DNA from: Caldilineaceae bacterium
GTDB lineage: Bacteria > Chloroflexota > Anaerolineae > Caldilineales > Caldilineaceae
Assembly: GCA_019637695.1 (NCBI GenBank)
Contig: JAHBVG010000004.1
Span: forward strand, 1 to 64,000
Length of the DNA: 64,000 nt
Direction of reading: 5' to 3'
Both the position numbers and the translations under genes were made by a program. Each line of letters starts with the position of its first letter. Positions within the stretch are counted from its first letter, which is position 1. Positions 25,866 through 34,469 of the stretch are shown piece by piece. The notes below the pieces were generated by a model that worked only from the letters and a program-made list of their open reading frames with translations, was not told the origin of the DNA and did not search any database.

Positions 25866-26833
25866 GCAATGTTCTGATTCTTTCAGCCGGACGACGTGTT
25901 GAACTAATCCGCGCTTTCCAGCAGGAGTTGCGGCGAGAGCTGCCTTCGTTCAAGGTTTTAGCAGCCGACATGAATCCTGGTTTGTCTGCCGCATGTCACA
26001 TAGTGGATCGTGCAATCCCGCTGCCTAAGGCAACTGATACGATTTATATCGAATCCCTTTATGAACAATGTATCGCTCATGATGTCCGCTTAGTGATTCC
26101 AACGATTGATACAGAGCTATTACCACTCGCACAATGTAGAGAGAAATTTGGACTGGAAGGGATCACGATTGTTGTTTCTGATGAGTCAACAGTGATTATG
26201 TGTCAGGACAAACGTAAGACAGCTGGGTTATTCCATTCCATTGGTATAGAAACCCCTGCTATATATCAAAAGGACGAAATTCTCTTTCCTTGTTTCGCTA
26301 AACCTTATGATGGAAGTTCAAGTAACGGTGCAATGATCATTTGGGATAGCTCTATGCTATCAAAATCGTTATTAGAAGATCCGAAAATTATGTTTATGGA
26401 ATTCATTGATCGGTCATGGACTGAGTTCACAGTTGATGTCTACTATAACAAGGATGGTATTTTAAAATGTTTGGTGCCTCGAGAAAGAATTGAAGTTCGA
26501 TCAGGGGAGGTCAGCAAAGGTATAACAAGACGTAATAAGCTCTATGATTACCTATCTGACAAGTTAACATTGCTGGAAGGAGTAAGAGGGTGTGTCACTC
26601 TTCAGATATTTGCAAGTAAGACGTGTGATTCCTATGCTGCCATCGAAATCAACCCCCGATTTGGAGGAGGGTATCCTCTGTCCTATGCTGCTGGTGCAAA
26701 TTATCCTAAGTGGTTGATTCAAGAATATCTTTTGGATGAAGAAATACCCTTTTTTGATAAATGGAAATCAAATTTGTTAATGTTACGCTATGATGCCAAA
26801 GTTGTGGTTGAAGATGCAGCAGACCTTCTCTGA
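25862..26833 (+). CDS. ATP-grasp enzyme, carbamoyl-phosphate-synthase-like
   Basis: 323 aa; starts in an ATGA overlap with the methyltransferase. VLILSAGRRVELIRAF is the N-terminal fold, then FPCFAKPYDGSSSNG (ATP Lys and Gly loop), FMEFIDRSWTEFTVDVYY, and AAIEINPRFGGGYPLSYAAGANYP with the metal-binding E-x-N-P. ATP-grasp proteins ligate a carboxylate to an amine through an acyl phosphate. In capsule loci such genes come with a HAD hydrolase, as here, and may attach an amino acid to a sugar; that role is inferred. Confidence 0.85.
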   Translation: MSNVLILSAGRRVELIRAFQQELRRELPSFKVLAADMNPGLSAACHIVDRAIPLPKATDTIYIESLYEQCIAHDVRLVIPTIDTELLPLAQCREKFGLEGITIVVSDESTVIMCQDKRKTAGLFHSIGIETPAIYQKDEILFPCFAKPYDGSSSNGAMIIWDSSMLSKSLLEDPKIMFMEFIDRSWTEFTVDVYYNKDGILKCLVPRERIEVRSGEVSKGITRRNKLYDYLSDKLTLLEGVRGCVTLQIFASKTCDSYAAIEINPRFGGGYPLSYAAGANYPKWLIQEYLLDEEIPFFDKWKSNLLMLRYDAKVVVEDAADLL

Positions 26834-27494
26834 TTTGGTTGTCGTCTTTGATCTCGACGACACACTATACAAGGAAATTGACTACGTTCAATCGGGGATC
26901 ACAGCGGTTGCGGCAATGCTCAAGTCTCTTTACCATGAAGATTTGACGAGTGTTTTAATTAATGCACGAATATCTGGTGTTACAGATATATGGCAATTGG
27001 CCTGTGAGAAACTACATCTTCCCAAAGAAACTAAAGAGTCATTACTATGGTTCTATCGATTACATGCTCCCGATATCACCCTGGATGAAAAAGTATTAGC
27101 TACTCTAAATTATTTGCAGGATACCGGCGCGACACTAGCTATATTAAGTGATGGGCGCTCAGTGACTCAACGGCTGAAATTAACCGCTTTGGGACTTTCC
27201 CATATACCAGCATTCATCTCAGAGGAATATTCCTCAGTTAAGCCGGATCCTCAACGATTTATTGCCATAAGTAAGCACTGGCCAGGGAGACGATATGTGT
27301 ATGTTGGTGATAATCCTGACAAAGACTTTTACGCTCCAAATGCGTTGAAGAATTGGGTTACAATTGGTCTCCGCAGTGACGGTCGGAATATTCATCAGCA
27401 GAACGATATAGGATTTCACGAAAGTTTGCCTCATATTTGGATTGATGATATTGCTGAACTACCCAAAGCTATGGTGCAAGAGAATGCTCAGTAA
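26814..27494 (+). CDS. HAD-family hydrolase
   Basis: 226 aa from ATG 26814, overlapping the ATP-grasp stop by 20 bp. HAD motif I VVVFDLDDTLY (Asp13, Asp15), motif II ILSDGRS, motif III Lys in SSVKPDPQRF and motif IV YVGDNPDKDF are all present, with a small alpha-helical cap. Likely a phosphatase acting on an intermediate made by the ATP-grasp partner or on a sugar phosphate. Confidence 0.88.
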   Translation: MQQTFSDLVVVFDLDDTLYKEIDYVQSGITAVAAMLKSLYHEDLTSVLINARISGVTDIWQLACEKLHLPKETKESLLWFYRLHAPDITLDEKVLATLNYLQDTGATLAILSDGRSVTQRLKLTALGLSHIPAFISEEYSSVKPDPQRFIAISKHWPGRRYVYVGDNPDKDFYAPNALKNWVTIGLRSDGRNIHQQNDIGFHESLPHIWIDDIAELPKAMVQENAQ

Positions 27495-28326
27495 ATTCGC
27501 TCGGCATAAACGACTTCGGGCGCTTGCCCTGCCTACGCTTAGATTTGTCAACAGGGATATTTACATAAGGCATCACTGGACAGGAGACAAATTGCGCCTA
27601 AACCTTTTCCAACATAAAGGCTACTGGTTTCATGGAAAGAGACGTGAACATAAAGAGATGATGGCTCTCGAAAGAATCGTCAATTCAGATGAAATCGTGG
27701 CCGAAGTTGGTGGGCATATAGGTTATCTGTCCCTATGGTTTGCGAAATTGACGAGGGAGAAAGGGCATGTGTTTGTGTTCGAACCCGGGGACAATAATCT
27801 GCCTTACCTTAAAGAAAATGTTGCTCTTAAAGCGAACGTAGAGGTTATTGAGTGCGGATGTGGGGAGTATCCTGGAATACAGGAATTTTACCAGGATGAT
27901 TTGACAGGGCAGAATAACAGCTTCGTGGCCAATTTTGATGGCCTGCGTGCAAATATTGCCTTAGCACCCGGTGTGAAAGTGCAAGTTAAGAGCCGTATGG
28001 TTTCGGTTGTCCGGCTTGATGGCTACTTCAAGGCCAGAGATCTACAGCCTGGGTTTGTGAAGATTGATACAGAAGGGTTCGAGATGGCCGTATTGAGAGG
28101 GTGTCAGAACCTATTTGATACCGAAAGCAGACCACCCAAGTTTATGATTGAGGTACAGGCCGATAATGAGTTGATTTTCACATTTTTTTCAGCGAAGGGC
28201 TATGAAATTTTCAGGCCTAGCGGTGAGTCAGTCACTACGGTTGCACAAATGCGTGGCAATTTGTTTGTTTTGCATCCAGAATATCATGCTGCGGAAATAA
28301 GACGCTGGTTGAATGGTTCGACATAG
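27484..28326 (+). CDS. FkbM family methyltransferase, low-GC
   Basis: 280 aa from ATG 27484, overlapping the HAD gene by 11 bp. SAM site EIVAEVGGHIGYLSLWFAKL (more usual form is D-x-GAN-x-G), VFVFEPGDNNLPYLKENV, then PGFVKIDTEGFEMAVLRGC and FMIEVQ. Last of four tightly overlapping genes (25164-28326) that share AT-rich composition and probably moved as a unit. Confidence 0.88.
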   Translation: MLSKFARHKRLRALALPTLRFVNRDIYIRHHWTGDKLRLNLFQHKGYWFHGKRREHKEMMALERIVNSDEIVAEVGGHIGYLSLWFAKLTREKGHVFVFEPGDNNLPYLKENVALKANVEVIECGCGEYPGIQEFYQDDLTGQNNSFVANFDGLRANIALAPGVKVQVKSRMVSVVRLDGYFKARDLQPGFVKIDTEGFEMAVLRGCQNLFDTESRPPKFMIEVQADNELIFTFFSAKGYEIFRPSGESVTTVAQMRGNLFVLHPEYHAAEIRRWLNGST

Positions 28327-28333
28327 ATCGATT

Positions 28334-28602
28334 ATGCTGACTATGACAAAATCGACGCAACAGCTATCTGAATCAGTGTTGGTTCAGCCAATCAAGACAG
28401 AGACTGATTACACAGCGGCTTTGGCCGAAGTTAACAGATGATGGGTAGTATCACCCTGAACACGCCGGAGCGAGACCGCTTGATCTGCTGGTGATGCTGA
28501 TTGAAGCGTATGAAGAGGAACACTATCCGATGAGTGGTGAATCGGACCCCATCTCGCTGATTGAATTTGCCCTGGAACAGCAAGGGTTCGCCCGCCAGTA
28601 GA
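28334..28602 (+). pseudogene. Broken duplicate of the higB 3' end and higA
   Basis: Begins with a near copy of the higB/higA overlap: one frame gives YADYDKIDATAI-stop (end of HigB), the other MLTMTKSTQQLSE (HigA). Two one-base deletions (near 28433 and 28478) and a stop at 28600 destroy the reading frame, and the HTH half is missing. Nucleotide agreement with 22235-22500 is high, so the duplication is fairly young. It starts 8 bp after the FkbM stop. Confidence 0.85.
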
Positions 28603-29135
28603 TGGACCGCATCTGCCCTCCACATTCCCCAGCCTGACACAGCAGTACATCCGGGACGCCTTCGCCACCAACTGTCTCGTGCCCCTGTCCCTGCGAGCAA
28701 TCACTCTCCCCAAACAACGCGGCAATTTTCAGCTTGCAGGAAATTCCGAGCTTCCCGGAAGGTTCGCTATTTTGCCCGTTGTCATCGCCCTTGAATCCGC
28801 CCAGATCCGGCCCGATCCGCGTCGTCCGCGCTCTATTTTGTCTGGGTGCATTTCAGTTTGGGGGCCTTCGGTTGGGTCTGTGGCCCGACCGGAGCCGGTC
28901 CGTGACCGGCGCAGAGTATTCTTGCCCCTGATTTGAACTACACCCTTCTGTCTGGTGTAGATGGATTTTTCTCTGGGCTTCGGGTAGACTACTGCTAGAT
29001 TGCGATTGAAGCCCACCTTCTTCAGGTTTCAACCATGACGAGCACTTATCGTCAACTCGATTTTCAATACCCTTGTCAGTCAATAGATGGTTGTACACTA
29101 CCTCACAAACCATCTATGCTCTAAAACACAATCGT
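28603..29135. other. Gene-free region with small inverted repeats
   Basis: 533 bp with no convincing gene on either strand. A short hairpin GCCGGTCCGTGACCGGC lies at about 28891-28907; a similar GGTCCGTGACCGG occurs at 38219 and a GTGACCGGCCC within the palindrome at 32144. CTACACC...GGTGTAG lies near 28947-28970 and GATGGTT...AACCATC near 29086-29113. It looks like decayed mobile or duplicated DNA next to the broken higA copy. Confidence 0.45.
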
Positions 29136-30320
29136 ATGACCAACAATCGCCCTAGAATAAACCATAATTCCAGTAGACGGCAGCCAGATCAGGAAACAGA
29201 GGAAAGAGTAAGCTGGGCATCGTTGCTGGCGCCGACACTGCCAAGTTCCCACAATGGTTGGGCGCAGGTAGATCTGGTATGGGTGACACAACAGGCGATC
29301 CACCACCAGCTAGGACCGCTCTTGCATCACCGCTTGCGGGCCGCCCAGGTATCAGCGCCGCCAGAGCAGGATCGGCAACTTCAAGCGTTGGCGCGGCAGG
29401 CAACGGTGAAGAGTCTGCGTCGAGAGCATACACTGCGCAGGATACTCCAAGCGTTCAATCAGGCCGGAATCCGTCCTGTGATCCTTAAGGGGGCTGCATT
29501 GGCCTATACAGTCTACCCGACGCCAGCATGTCGATCCATGAGCGATGTTGATCTCTGGGTGGCGCACGATGTAATGTCCAGGGCCTGCGCAACGTTAGAA
29601 TCTATAGGATATCAGCAAAAAGACAAAGAGCTCCGCCCGCCTGCGTTTCAGGCAGCGCGAGACGGCGAGATCCAGTTTAGACAGCAGGAGTCAGAGCCCC
29701 GTTTAATCGAGTTACATTGGGGCATTTTTGCCGGTGAATGGTTGCATCGGGTGTCGAGGGTAGATCGGGCAGGTATCTGGCAGCGATTGCAGACCACTGA
29801 GATCTGCGGCTATCCTGTCTATCTGTTAGCACCAGAGGATGCAGTGATTCATTTGGCGATCCATTTGGCGATTAATCATCAGATGAGTTTGCACACGTTG
29901 CGTAGCCTGGTCGATATTGGACTCCTGGCGCAACAGGGAATCGATTGGGCGGTTGTCGCACAGCGAGCGCGTAACTGGCGCTTGTATCATGCGGTGGCCT
30001 TCGTCCTCGCTGTGTGGGATGACATATTCCATCTGCCTGAAAGCCAGGAAGCCGTGCAAACCATGCCGATCTCGTCCTGGCGACGGAGTCTGTTACAGCG
30101 GTTTGTAGATATAGAGGATATTCTGGCGTTGCCAACACTATCGTCTACGCCACAACGCCTGCTCTATCTACTGTCGATTGTCGATCATCCTGGCGACGCC
30201 CTACATCTTTTGAGGCGTACGATCTGGCCAGAGGATCAGTGGTTAATTGCTCGCTATGGTCGATCTGGCTGGCAGGCACGGATTGGTCACATGCGAGGTG
30301 TATTCCAGGGGAAACCATAA
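29136..30320 (+). CDS. NTP_transf_5-type nucleotidyltransferase family protein
   Basis: 394 aa from ATG 29136 (an in-frame upstream ATG at 29073 lies in a poor context). The core is GIRPVILKGAALAYTVYPTPACR followed by SMSDVDLWV: the KGA loop and the S-D-V-D acids (Asp137, Asp139) define PF14907-type proteins. Helical remainder. Members are frequent in exopolysaccharide and lasso-peptide loci, with unknown activity; a nucleotidyl or sugar-phosphate role is possible. Not a toxin-type small nucleotidyltransferase, given its size. Confidence 0.8.
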   Translation: MTNNRPRINHNSSRRQPDQETEERVSWASLLAPTLPSSHNGWAQVDLVWVTQQAIHHQLGPLLHHRLRAAQVSAPPEQDRQLQALARQATVKSLRREHTLRRILQAFNQAGIRPVILKGAALAYTVYPTPACRSMSDVDLWVAHDVMSRACATLESIGYQQKDKELRPPAFQAARDGEIQFRQQESEPRLIELHWGIFAGEWLHRVSRVDRAGIWQRLQTTEICGYPVYLLAPEDAVIHLAIHLAINHQMSLHTLRSLVDIGLLAQQGIDWAVVAQRARNWRLYHAVAFVLAVWDDIFHLPESQEAVQTMPISSWRRSLLQRFVDIEDILALPTLSSTPQRLLYLLSIVDHPGDALHLLRRTIWPEDQWLIARYGRSGWQARIGHMRGVFQGKP

Positions 30321-30326
30321 TGGATA

Positions 30327-30479
30327 GAGGGCAATCGCGAACTTGACTAAAGCAGGGTTAAAACCCGCGACTGACACTGAAAAGTCGCCTCAGCGACTTG
30401 ATTTTCAGTGCCTGAGGGCACTTTTCACTGTCAGAAGCCGGATTTATCCGTTGCTATCACGAAGCTCGCGATTGCCCTG
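30327..30479. mobile_element. 153-bp cloverleaf-forming palindromic element with 10-bp direct repeats
   Basis: Ends GAGGGCAATCGCGAACTT and AAGCTCGCGATTGCCCTG pair; the outer stem extends imperfectly to 30384 and from 30421. Two inner hairpins follow: AGTCGC-CTCA-GCGACT (30383-30398) and TGCC-TGAG-GGCA (30409-30420). An alternative stem CACTGAAAA/TTTTCAGTG (30375-30410) competes with them. Perfect 10-bp direct repeats ATAATGGATA border it (30317-30326 and 30480-30489). No coding capacity. Confidence 0.75.
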
Positions 30480-30489
30480 ATAATGGATA

Positions 30490-30684
30490 CTCCCAGTAGT
30501 CGCATATAGATCCGATTTGCTGGCCGAGACTGTGGATAGGCTCGTTGGATTGAGAGCATTTTCCTGCAGCCGGATCGTGGATTTTTCCTGGCTGTGCGCT
30601 ATACTCGTACCATGATACAAGCAATGCTGCATACCCATCAGCAGACAACCGAATATTGAATGGTGGCGGATCTTTGAAAGGAGT
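30490..30684. other. Spacer upstream of small antitoxin-like gene
   Basis: About 195 bp without a gene. A TATACT sequence near 30600 is a possible -10 box; no matching -35 is convincing. GAAAGGAG at 30676-30683 is a good ribosome site for the gene at 30685. Confidence 0.45.
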
Positions 30685-30936
30685 ATGTACGTGACAGCCA
30701 GCCAACAGACATTACTCAAAATCCAATCTCTGGAACAACTGTATCGTACTGGATACCACAGCGATACAATCGATACCACGATTGATAAACTAATCGCTAT
30801 AGAACATACACATGCCAAACAAGTGTTGGCGCGACTGGAAGCGACACTTCACCGATTTGAGGAGGAATATAAGCTCTCTTCAGAGGATTTCTTCCGTACG
30901 TTGATTGACTTGATCCAATCGGAACTGAACATATGA
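30685..30936 (+). CDS. Small helical protein, antitoxin-like
   Basis: 83 aa, strong GAAAGGAG ribosome site. Sequence is almost wholly helical: SLEQLYRTGYHSDTIDTTIDKLIAIEHTHAKQVLARLEATLHRFEEEYKLSSEDFF. I associate this pattern with small antitoxin-like proteins ending in a conserved SSEEFYRRF-type tail; here the tail after SSEDFF is replaced by RTLIDLIQSELNI. Its stop overlaps the aminotransferase ATG (ATGA), so it now serves as first gene of that transcript. Function unproven. Confidence 0.55.
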   Translation: MYVTASQQTLLKIQSLEQLYRTGYHSDTIDTTIDKLIAIEHTHAKQVLARLEATLHRFEEEYKLSSEDFFRTLIDLIQSELNI

Positions 30937-32066
30937 TCTCTAACCGCATCTACCTCTCCGCGCCCCACATGTCTGGACAGGAATTGGCGTTTGTTCAGCA
31001 AGCATTTGCCACCAATTGGATCGCGCCACTGGGACCGAATGTGGATGCGTTCGAACAGGAGTTTGCTGAAGCCGTCGGTACAACCTATGCAACGGCGCTC
31101 TCTTCCGGTACAGCAGCGTTACATCTGGCCTTGATCCTGGCTGGGGTTGACGTTGGCGACGAGGTCATCGTCTCAACCCTGACCTTCTCAGCCAGCGTCA
31201 ACCCGATAGTCTATCAACGAGCGTGCCCGGTCTTCATCGACAGTGAACGCGTTTCGTGGAATATGGATCCCGCACTGCTGGCAGAAACACTAGAGCGCAA
31301 AGCCAGAGCAAGACGGTTGCCCACGGCTGTGATTCTGGTCCATCTTTACGGGCAGAGCGCTGATATTACGCCGATCCTTGAAGTTTGCAACCGCTACGAG
31401 ATCCCGCTGATCGAAGATGCGGCTGAAGCTTTGGGCGCAACCTATTATGGGCGAGCGCCAGGGACCTTTGGCAAGGCTGGCATCTTTTCCTTTAACGGCA
31501 ACAAGATCATTACAACTTCAGGGGGGGGGATGCTCGTATCCAACGATGCAGATCTCATTACCCACGCGCGTAAGCTGGCAACCCAGGCCCGTGATCCCGC
31601 TCCTCACTATCAACATTCTGAAATCGGCTATAATTATCGCATGAGCAATGTATTGGCCGGGATTGGCCGGGGGCAGTTGCAGGTTTTGGAGGATCGGGTG
31701 CAGGCACGCCGTCGCCATTTTGATGCCTATGTGGCTGCGTTGAGTGACCTCCCTGGTATTGATTTTATGCCTGAAGCGGCGTGGGGACGTCATACACGCT
31801 GGCTAACGGTGATTATCATCAATCCAGAGCGTTTCGGTGTAGATCGTGAACAGGTACGTCTGATCCTTGAGGCAGAAAATATTGAATCTCGCCCTGTTTG
31901 GAAACCCATGCACCTACAGCCTATCTTTGCCTCGGCAGAAAGCGTTGGCGGTAATGTGGCCGAATCTTTCTTCAAAGATGGACTATGCCTGCCTTCAGGC
32001 TCCAACATGGAGATATCCGAGCGACAGCGTGTCATTGAGGTAATTCGCTCCCTGGCTAACAACTAG
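30933..32066 (+). CDS. DegT/DnrJ/EryC1/StrS aminotransferase (PglE-like)
   Basis: 377 aa PLP enzyme that transfers an amino group from glutamate to the 4-keto position of a UDP-4-keto-6-deoxy sugar. Features: SSGTAALHLAL (phosphate pocket), EDAAEALGA (Asp162 to the PLP nitrogen), FSFNGNKIIT (Lys191 Schiff base), GYNYRMSNVLAGIGRGQL, and a C-terminal substrate lid. With the dehydratase at 32454 and the PglC-type transferase at 24527 this gives a route to a bacillosamine-like UDP-4-amino-4,6-dideoxy sugar. No acetyltransferase is seen here. Confidence 0.92.
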   Translation: MISNRIYLSAPHMSGQELAFVQQAFATNWIAPLGPNVDAFEQEFAEAVGTTYATALSSGTAALHLALILAGVDVGDEVIVSTLTFSASVNPIVYQRACPVFIDSERVSWNMDPALLAETLERKARARRLPTAVILVHLYGQSADITPILEVCNRYEIPLIEDAAEALGATYYGRAPGTFGKAGIFSFNGNKIITTSGGGMLVSNDADLITHARKLATQARDPAPHYQHSEIGYNYRMSNVLAGIGRGQLQVLEDRVQARRRHFDAYVAALSDLPGIDFMPEAAWGRHTRWLTVIIINPERFGVDREQVRLILEAENIESRPVWKPMHLQPIFASAESVGGNVAESFFKDGLCLPSGSNMEISERQRVIEVIRSLANN

Positions 32067-32143
32067 ACGAAAGCGTATTTTGCCGAGTAGGCCCAAGTAT
32101 GTACCAATCTCGTCTTTTGGCTGGAATTAAGAAGGAGCAGTAG

Positions 32144-32224
32144 TTCACGATTTCATAGGCTCTGGGGCGGTACGTGACCGGCCCACGATTAGATCACGGA
32201 TTTGGCAGGAGCCTAAATCGTGAA
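32144..32224. repeat. 81-bp palindromic element
   Basis: Left arm TTCACGATTTCATAGGCTC (32144-32162) and right arm GAGCCTAAATCGTGAA (ending 32224) pair with a 3-nt bulge; the loop holds TACGTGACCGGCCC. No flanking direct repeat was found. It lies in a 387-bp spacer (32067-32453) that has no gene; a promoter for the downstream dehydratase must be here but no strong boxes stand out. Confidence 0.6.
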
Positions 32225-32453
32225 TTGTTGAGGATGTTATGTCTATATAGCCGTCTACTTGGCCCTTCTCGGAGGTGTAATATGCTTTGGCAACTTTACC
32301 AAAAAGTTTGTCACTATTGATTCCCTTGGATACAATGAGAAATTGTAGAGACGCTCAGTAAACTATTCTGTATTGATCAGAGCAACCATACAGTGAAACC
32401 TTTACACTTAAGGTTACTCTGTCAACAAACTTACGCCATCCAAGGATCCCTTT

Positions 32454-34469
32454 GTGGCTACAAAATCCTCCCGAGTAATCAAGCATGTGCTTGCTCTCCG
32501 CAACCGTCATTTCTTCGGTCTCGACGTTCTACTCTTACTGCTGACGCCGACGTTGGCGTTGCTTTTGCGTACGGATGGTCTCAACGTGCAGCCGCAAGGG
32601 TGGGATACACTAACTCGTTATGTACCAGGGCTGCTCATTTATACTGGCATAGCCTTGTTGGTGCGGCTGGCCGTCTTCTACCGCTTTGGCCTTTACAGCC
32701 GCTATTGGCGCTACGCCAGCATTGAGGAATTGGATCAGATCAGTTGGGCTGTTTTCGTTTCCTCTGCCTTCATCGGGCTTGTTGTTCTGCTGGCCCGTAC
32801 CTCCACCCTTACCCAGATGGGTTTCCCGCTGTGGAACTTCCCCCGCTCTGTTGTCTTTATTGATGCATTGCTGGTTCTTTTTCTGCTAGGAGGAATTCGT
32901 TTCAGTGTACGTCTGGCCAACCGCTGGCAGCGCGAGGACGGCAATGAGCCGGGTAAGCGGGCGCTGATTATGGGCGCCGGCGACGCCGGCGCCATGACGG
33001 CCAGAGAGATGAGGGACAGCAGCCGAATTGGGTTTGAGCCCATCGGCTTCGTGGACGACGATCCAGGCAAGAAAAATATGCGGATTCATGGCATTCCTGT
33101 GCTGGGCAATCGCCATGATATCCCTCGCCTTGTCCAAAATCACAAGATCCAATATGTTATCATCGCCATGCCCACAGCCCCAGGTAGAGAGATTCGGGAG
33201 ATCGTCCGTAGCTGTGAACAGGCCGGCGTCCAGACCAAGATCCTACCTGGCATCTATGAACTGCTAGACGGCACTGTCAACGTTTCTAACCTGCGCAATG
33301 TGGATATTGAGGATCTGTTGCGCCGTGAACCAGTGCAAACTGACGTAGCCAGCGTTCAGCGCCTGCTCCAGGGGAAACGGGTGCTGGTTACTGGGGGTGG
33401 GGGATCCATTGGCAGTGAACTCTGCCGTCAGATCCGGCGCTGCCGGCCTGCGGAGATCATCATCGTGGGGCACGGTGAGAACTCTGTCTTTGAAATTTAC
33501 AATGAACTAAGCCGCCTGGAAGCCAAGGAGCGCCCATCGCACCCGGTGACGATTCATGCTGTGATCGCCGATATCCGCTTTGCCTGGCGTATTCAGACAA
33601 TCATGGCGCGCTATCGGCCGCATGTGGTCTTTCATGCAGCCGCCCACAAACATGTACCCTTGATGGAGGGCAACCCGGCTGAGGCGATCACCAACAATGT
33701 CCTCGGTACCCGAAACGTACTTCAGGCCGCCCAACAGGTTGATGTGGAGCGTTTTGTAATGATCTCCACCGATAAGGCTGTCAACCCGACGAACGTTATG
33801 GGGGCCAGCAAACGCACGGCTGAATTGTTGGTTCACCAGGCTGCACTAGCCACAGGCAAGCCCTATGTAGCTGTCCGCTTCGGCAATGTGCTAGGCAGCC
33901 GGGGCAGCGTCATCCTTACCTTCAAGCAGCAGATTGCCGACGGTGGTCCTGTATGTGTCACCCATCCCGATATGACTCGTTACTTTATGACCATCCCAGA
34001 GGCGGTGCAATTGGTGCTGCAATCGGCGGTGATGGGTCATGGGGGAGAAGTCTTTGTGCTGGATATGGGGGAGCCAGTCAAGATCATGGATCTGGCTCGC
34101 GATCTTATCACGCTTTCTGGGCTGGAGGTAGGGATTGATATTGAGATCGCCATCACCGGCTTGCGGCCTGGGGAAAAGCTCTATGAAGAACTCTTTATTC
34201 CGGGGGAGAGCTACGACCGCACTGAGCATCACAAGATCTTCATTGCCACCAATGCCAGTAGCTTCGTGAAACCTACCCTTGATCGGAGTGTCGATATGCT
34301 GATTGCTGCCGCCGAGTTCATGGATGAACCGGCCATTCTGCGCCATCTCCAAAATCTAATCCCCGAAGCTAAGCTTGTCGATGCCAACGAGCGAACGGTC
34401 GCTGGACATACAGCGCCCTCTATCGTACATTCAGAAGTGATCACATCCGCGCCACTTCATCAGTCATAA
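32454..34469 (+). CDS. UDP-GlcNAc 4,6-dehydratase, CapD/PglF/WbpM type
   Basis: 671 aa from GTG 32454. Four N-terminal membrane helices (to about residue 150), a first Rossmann domain (RALIMGAGDAGAMTAREM), then the catalytic SDR domain from about 305: GKRVLVTGGGGSIGSELC, FHAAAHKHVPLMEGNP, and STDKAVNPTNVMGASKR, in which Met replaces the SDR Tyr, as usual for this large subtype. Makes the 4-keto-6-deoxy sugar used by the aminotransferase just upstream. Its 3' end overlaps the convergent O-antigen ligase gene by 29 bp. Confidence 0.94.
   Translation: MATKSSRVIKHVLALRNRHFFGLDVLLLLLTPTLALLLRTDGLNVQPQGWDTLTRYVPGLLIYTGIALLVRLAVFYRFGLYSRYWRYASIEELDQISWAVFVSSAFIGLVVLLARTSTLTQMGFPLWNFPRSVVFIDALLVLFLLGGIRFSVRLANRWQREDGNEPGKRALIMGAGDAGAMTAREMRDSSRIGFEPIGFVDDDPGKKNMRIHGIPVLGNRHDIPRLVQNHKIQYVIIAMPTAPGREIREIVRSCEQAGVQTKILPGIYELLDGTVNVSNLRNVDIEDLLRREPVQTDVASVQRLLQGKRVLVTGGGGSIGSELCRQIRRCRPAEIIIVGHGENSVFEIYNELSRLEAKERPSHPVTIHAVIADIRFAWRIQTIMARYRPHVVFHAAAHKHVPLMEGNPAEAITNNVLGTRNVLQAAQQVDVERFVMISTDKAVNPTNVMGASKRTAELLVHQAALATGKPYVAVRFGNVLGSRGSVILTFKQQIADGGPVCVTHPDMTRYFMTIPEAVQLVLQSAVMGHGGEVFVLDMGEPVKIMDLARDLITLSGLEVGIDIEIAITGLRPGEKLYEELFIPGESYDRTEHHKIFIATNASSFVKPTLDRSVDMLIAAAEFMDEPAILRHLQNLIPEAKLVDANERTVAGHTAPSIVHSEVITSAPLHQS

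Noticed and set aside
30327..30479. tRNA-like gene suggested by cloverleaf folding
   Set aside because: No anticodon arm of proper size, no T-loop GTTCGA consensus and no CCA end; the ends and flanking repeats suit an inserted element.
34441..34469. Possible functional convergent overlap of dehydratase and ligase genes
   Set aside because: A 29-bp tail overlap of convergent genes is common and neither C terminus carries a conserved motif, so nothing special is claimed.
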